Shown here piece by piece: positions 61,769 through 64,000 of a stretch of DNA of 64,000 nt. The DNA comes from an uncultured Aquabacterium sp. (GTDB lineage: Bacteria > Pseudomonadota > Gammaproteobacteria > Burkholderiales > Burkholderiaceae_C), in assembly GCF_947366995.1 (NCBI RefSeq), contig NZ_CANBCC010000001.1, forward strand, positions 124,001 through 188,000, given 5' to 3'. Numbering within the stretch: position 1 is the stretch's first letter; every line of letters starts with the position of its first letter. Made by a program: the position numbers and the translations under genes. Below the pieces are notes generated by a model. That model was not told where the DNA came from. It did no database searches and saw nothing but the letters and a program-made list of their open reading frames with translations.

Positions 61769-63038
61769 GCCAATGGCTCCATTCGGTCTGGTGAGGGCGC
61801 AGGCGAGGGCTGGGGTCGACCACGCTGGGCGCGCGCAGGACAGGGAACTGCTGGCTCAGCAGGCGCAAGGCCTGCACGGCCGGGCTGCCGAGCAAGAGCT
61901 TCATCGTGGGGTAACGCCATTGCAGGCGATCGACCAAGTCATTGGCTTCGTAGGGCACGTCGCCCAGGCCGTTGCCATCGCGGTCCCAGCCGAGGTAGTT
62001 GCTCCAGTGGTTGCCCAGCTCACCAGGCTGTCCCACGGCGGGGCCCCATCGCTCATCGCGTGAGCCGAGGTAGCGCACCTGCTCGCCATTGGCGATGAAG
62101 TCGTTGCCCTGCACCACGTTGCGCGTCGAGCCCGCGGCCAGGTGCACGCCCGTTCGGTTGCCGATGACGAGGTTGCCGCGCAGCGTCGCGTACTCGACGT
62201 CGTAGATGAAGAGGCCGCGCTCGTTGTCGGCCACCACGTTGCCTTCGATCACCGAATCCTGCAGCGTGCGCAGCATGATGCCGTGGTCGGCGTTGGCCCA
62301 GGTGCGGTTGTTGCGCACCACCTGATCGCGGACCTCCATCAAGGCGAGGCCGCCGCGGTTGCGGTAGCTGTCATTGCCCTCCCAGAGGTTGTGGTACGAG
62401 TTCATGTAGTGGCTGCCGTAGCGGCTGTGATGCAGCTTGTTGCCCTTGAACTCGGCGCGATGCGACACATCGATGTACAGCGCATCGCGCACGAAGCTGA
62501 TCTGGTTGTTCAGGATGCGGGCGCCCGTGGTGTTGTAGAGCTGGATGCCGTTGCCCCGTTGCGCGGAGTTCAACTCGCGCAGGCCGGTGATGACGTTGCC
62601 TTCAATGCGCACGTCGTTCGCCTTCTCGATCCACAGGCCGAAGAGGTTGTAAGTCAGATCGCACCCGCGCACCACGGCGCGGTGAGCGCCGGGCTGCAGG
62701 TAGATGCCCGCGTGCTGGTGCTTCAGGCTGTGGCCGGAGTCGCGCACGATCAGGCCTTCGATGACGACATCGGGGGCCGTGACGCGGATGGTGTCGGCCT
62801 CGAATCTCCCGCTCAGCGTGGGTCGTTGCCGGCCTCGCAGGGTCAGGGGGCGGTCCACGCGAAGCGGCCCGCTGTAGTGTCCTTTTTCGATCTCCAGCAC
62901 GTCACCGGGGCGCGCGCGGTCGATGGCAGCCTGGATCGATTCGCCAGCGTGGACGCGGACGGTGGCGGCGTGAGCGGCCATGGCGCCGAGCAACAGCAAT
63001 CCGGTCAGCACGAAGTTCTGAGCGTGGCGATGCAGCAC
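61749..63038 (-). CDS. nosD: Periplasmic copper-processing protein with right-handed beta-helix
   Basis: 429 residues. Signal peptide to about residue 25 (LTGLLLLGAMAAHA), then parallel beta-helix (CASH/PbH1) repeats: VRVHAGESIQAAIDRARPGD, the repeated N-x-I/V-x-G pattern (EGNVITGL, KGNKLHHS, EGNVVADN), and a C-terminal NYLGWDRDGNGLGDVPYEAN. NosD works with NosFY in CuZ assembly. It starts four bases after the nosR stop. Confidence 0.95.
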   Translation of the reverse strand: MLHRHAQNFVLTGLLLLGAMAAHAATVRVHAGESIQAAIDRARPGDVLEIEKGHYSGPLRVDRPLTLRGRQRPTLSGRFEADTIRVTAPDVVIEGLIVRDSGHSLKHQHAGIYLQPGAHRAVVRGCDLTYNLFGLWIEKANDVRIEGNVITGLRELNSAQRGNGIQLYNTTGARILNNQISFVRDALYIDVSHRAEFKGNKLHHSRYGSHYMNSYHNLWEGNDSYRNRGGLALMEVRDQVVRNNRTWANADHGIMLRTLQDSVIEGNVVADNERGLFIYDVEYATLRGNLVIGNRTGVHLAAGSTRNVVQGNDFIANGEQVRYLGSRDERWGPAVGQPGELGNHWSNYLGWDRDGNGLGDVPYEANDLVDRLQWRYPTMKLLLGSPAVQALRLLSQQFPVLRAPSVVDPSPRLRPHQTEWSHWLDPSRP

Positions 63039-63042
63039 GGTC

Positions 63043-64000
63043 TTACCCCAGCCAGCCCATCGCCTTGAGGACTAGGAACAGCGTGGCCCCGACCAGCAGG
63101 TTCTTGAAGCCGACGTAGCTCAGCATGTCCATCCAGGAGGCATGGCGGTAGTTCGCCCGCCACCACGGGCCATCCTTGACGTAGCGGCGTCCACCCATGC
63201 GGATCAGCACCTCATACACGCTCCAGCCGAACCACCAGCCGATCAGGGCGCCTGACGACAGCCGCCCCGTGGCAGCCAGCAACCACGCCACGCTGGCCGC
63301 GATGGCCAGCGACAGCCCCGCGATCTGCAGTGCGCGGTGATGACGCCAGCCATCCCGGCTCCAGGGCCACAGGTGATCTCGCACCTCCGCCATGGCCCAG
63401 CGCAGGCCCCGTGTGCCGGTCGCATACGGCGGCGTCACCGCGTCCGTCGGCCAGCGCGGATCCGGCCCCTGGGCCACCTTGTCGCTCATGCGCACCGGCT
63501 CGGCCGCAATCGGGATGTAGTAGCCGTTTTCGCCAATCGGGGTGATCAGCAGGCCATCGCGTTCACGGCGCTTGCGCTCCTTCGACAGCGGCGGGCAGCC
63601 GTGCTGGTCGGTGTAGAGCACCATGCAATCCAGGCAATGCAGGCATTCGCGATGGTCGATGCGGCCCTTTTCATCGATCGCCAGCGAGCCGCATCCCACC
63701 GCACACGCCTTGCAGCTGTTGCAGTCCTGTTTGCGGCGCAGGCCGAACCAGCGGAAGGTGCTGGGCATGGCCAACGCCGCGCCCAGGGGACAGATGTACT
63801 TGCAATAGGGCCGTTCGATGAACAGCGACACACCCAGCAGCACGCACACGAACAAGCCATAAGGCCAGGCACGGTTGTGGATGCCGACCAGGAAGGTGGT
63901 CTTGAAAGGCTCCACCTCGGCCAGCATCTCGGCCAGGCCCATGGAGAACATGGACACCGTGAGCAAGCCGAAGAAGATCGCGTACTTGAGCCACTTGAGC
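63043..64000 (-). CDS. nosR: NosR regulatory/electron-transfer protein, C-terminal part; 5' end outside window
   Basis: The visible frame continues past the right edge, so only about 319 C-terminal residues are seen; an internal ATG at 63966 is not the true start. Membrane spans (AIFFGLLTVSMFSMGLAEM, YGLFVCVLLGVSLF) alternate with the polyferredoxin-type cysteine motifs CKYICPLG, CNSCKACAVGC and CLHCLDC, typical of the NapH/NosR C-terminus. NosR supplies electrons to N2O reductase and is needed for nosZ expression. Unlike the common nosRZDFYL order, nosD follows directly. Confidence 0.93.
   Translation of the reverse strand, partial: LKWLKYAIFFGLLTVSMFSMGLAEMLAEVEPFKTTFLVGIHNRAWPYGLFVCVLLGVSLFIERPYCKYICPLGAALAMPSTFRWFGLRRKQDCNSCKACAVGCGSLAIDEKGRIDHRECLHCLDCMVLYTDQHGCPPLSKERKRRERDGLLITPIGENGYYIPIAAEPVRMSDKVAQGPDPRWPTDAVTPPYATGTRGLRWAMAEVRDHLWPWSRDGWRHHRALQIAGLSLAIAASVAWLLAATGRLSSGALIGWWFGWSVYEVLIRMGGRRYVKDGPWWRANYRHASWMDMLSYVGFKNLLVGATLFLVLKAMGWLG

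Noticed and set aside
1..64000. Mobile elements, CRISPR arrays, tRNA or rRNA genes
   Set aside because: No direct-repeat arrays, transposase or integrase (other than XerD), tRNA cloverleaf or rRNA sequence was recognised. Composition looks even, with no clear sign of a transferred island.

Overview
The window is a gene-dense, GC-rich bacterial chromosome segment. Gene content (flg cluster with flgM and flgN, a lol operon carrying small DUF genes, porin, recJ, surE-pcm-nlpD, nos genes, cytochrome bd) and protein style point to a motile, facultatively denitrifying betaproteobacterium of the order Burkholderiales, probably near the Rubrivivax/Leptothrix/Aquabacterium/Ideonella group. That placement is an inference from gene content only. 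I see no rRNA, tRNA, CRISPR array, insertion sequence or prophage. No gene-free stretch exceeds 300 bases.

Layout. 1-960: 5' part of a PAS-containing chemotaxis receptor (minus strand) behind a sigma-28-like promoter. 1171-5436: a three-gene plus-strand operon of TonB-dependent receptor, orphan periplasmic binding protein (apparent CTG start) and membrane diguanylate cyclase. This looks like an outer-membrane-to-c-di-GMP sensory module and is the most interesting unit here. 5476-9816 (minus): two glutathione transferases, then cytochrome bd oxidase cydAB led by a GbsR/MarR-type regulator with a palindromic candidate operator upstream. 10024-16045: small hypothetical gene, a paired DnaA-box-like inverted repeat, a Cys-rich CWC protein, an HDOD protein, a divergent NodU/CmcH-type carbamoyltransferase, a subtilase with a Gly-rich C-terminal sorting tail, and a lone FliL-like protein. 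16285-23782: mdtABC-type RND efflux operon. 23772-26108: SrkA-like kinase and an HDOD protein.

26133-37919 is a complete flagellar flg locus: flgBCDEFGHIJKL on the minus strand and, divergently, flgA, flgM and flgN on the plus strand. flgM has a near-consensus sigma-28 promoter (TAAA-N15-GTCGATAA). 37956-40698 (minus): recJ and a phosphoglycerate-mutase-like conserved gene. 40735-44520: lolC, two small membrane DUF genes, lolD and tatD. 44760-45962: a porin with strong terminator hairpins. 46100-52355: hypoxanthine-DNA glycosylase, spermidine-synthase-like gene, an isolated GspE/PilB ATPase, and a membrane histidine kinase with its LuxR-type response regulator.

52560-58354 is housekeeping: surE-pcm-nlpD, rlmD, a chalcone-isomerase-like exported protein and xerD. 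58376-64000 (minus) is a nitrous oxide reductase accessory cluster read as nosR(partial)-nosD-nosF-nosY-nosL-second NosL-like-CopD-like. There is no nosZ between nosR and nosD. Together with the cytochrome bd operon this suggests a lifestyle at low oxygen, and the chemoreceptor, flagellar and c-di-GMP genes give it motility and surface-lifestyle control.
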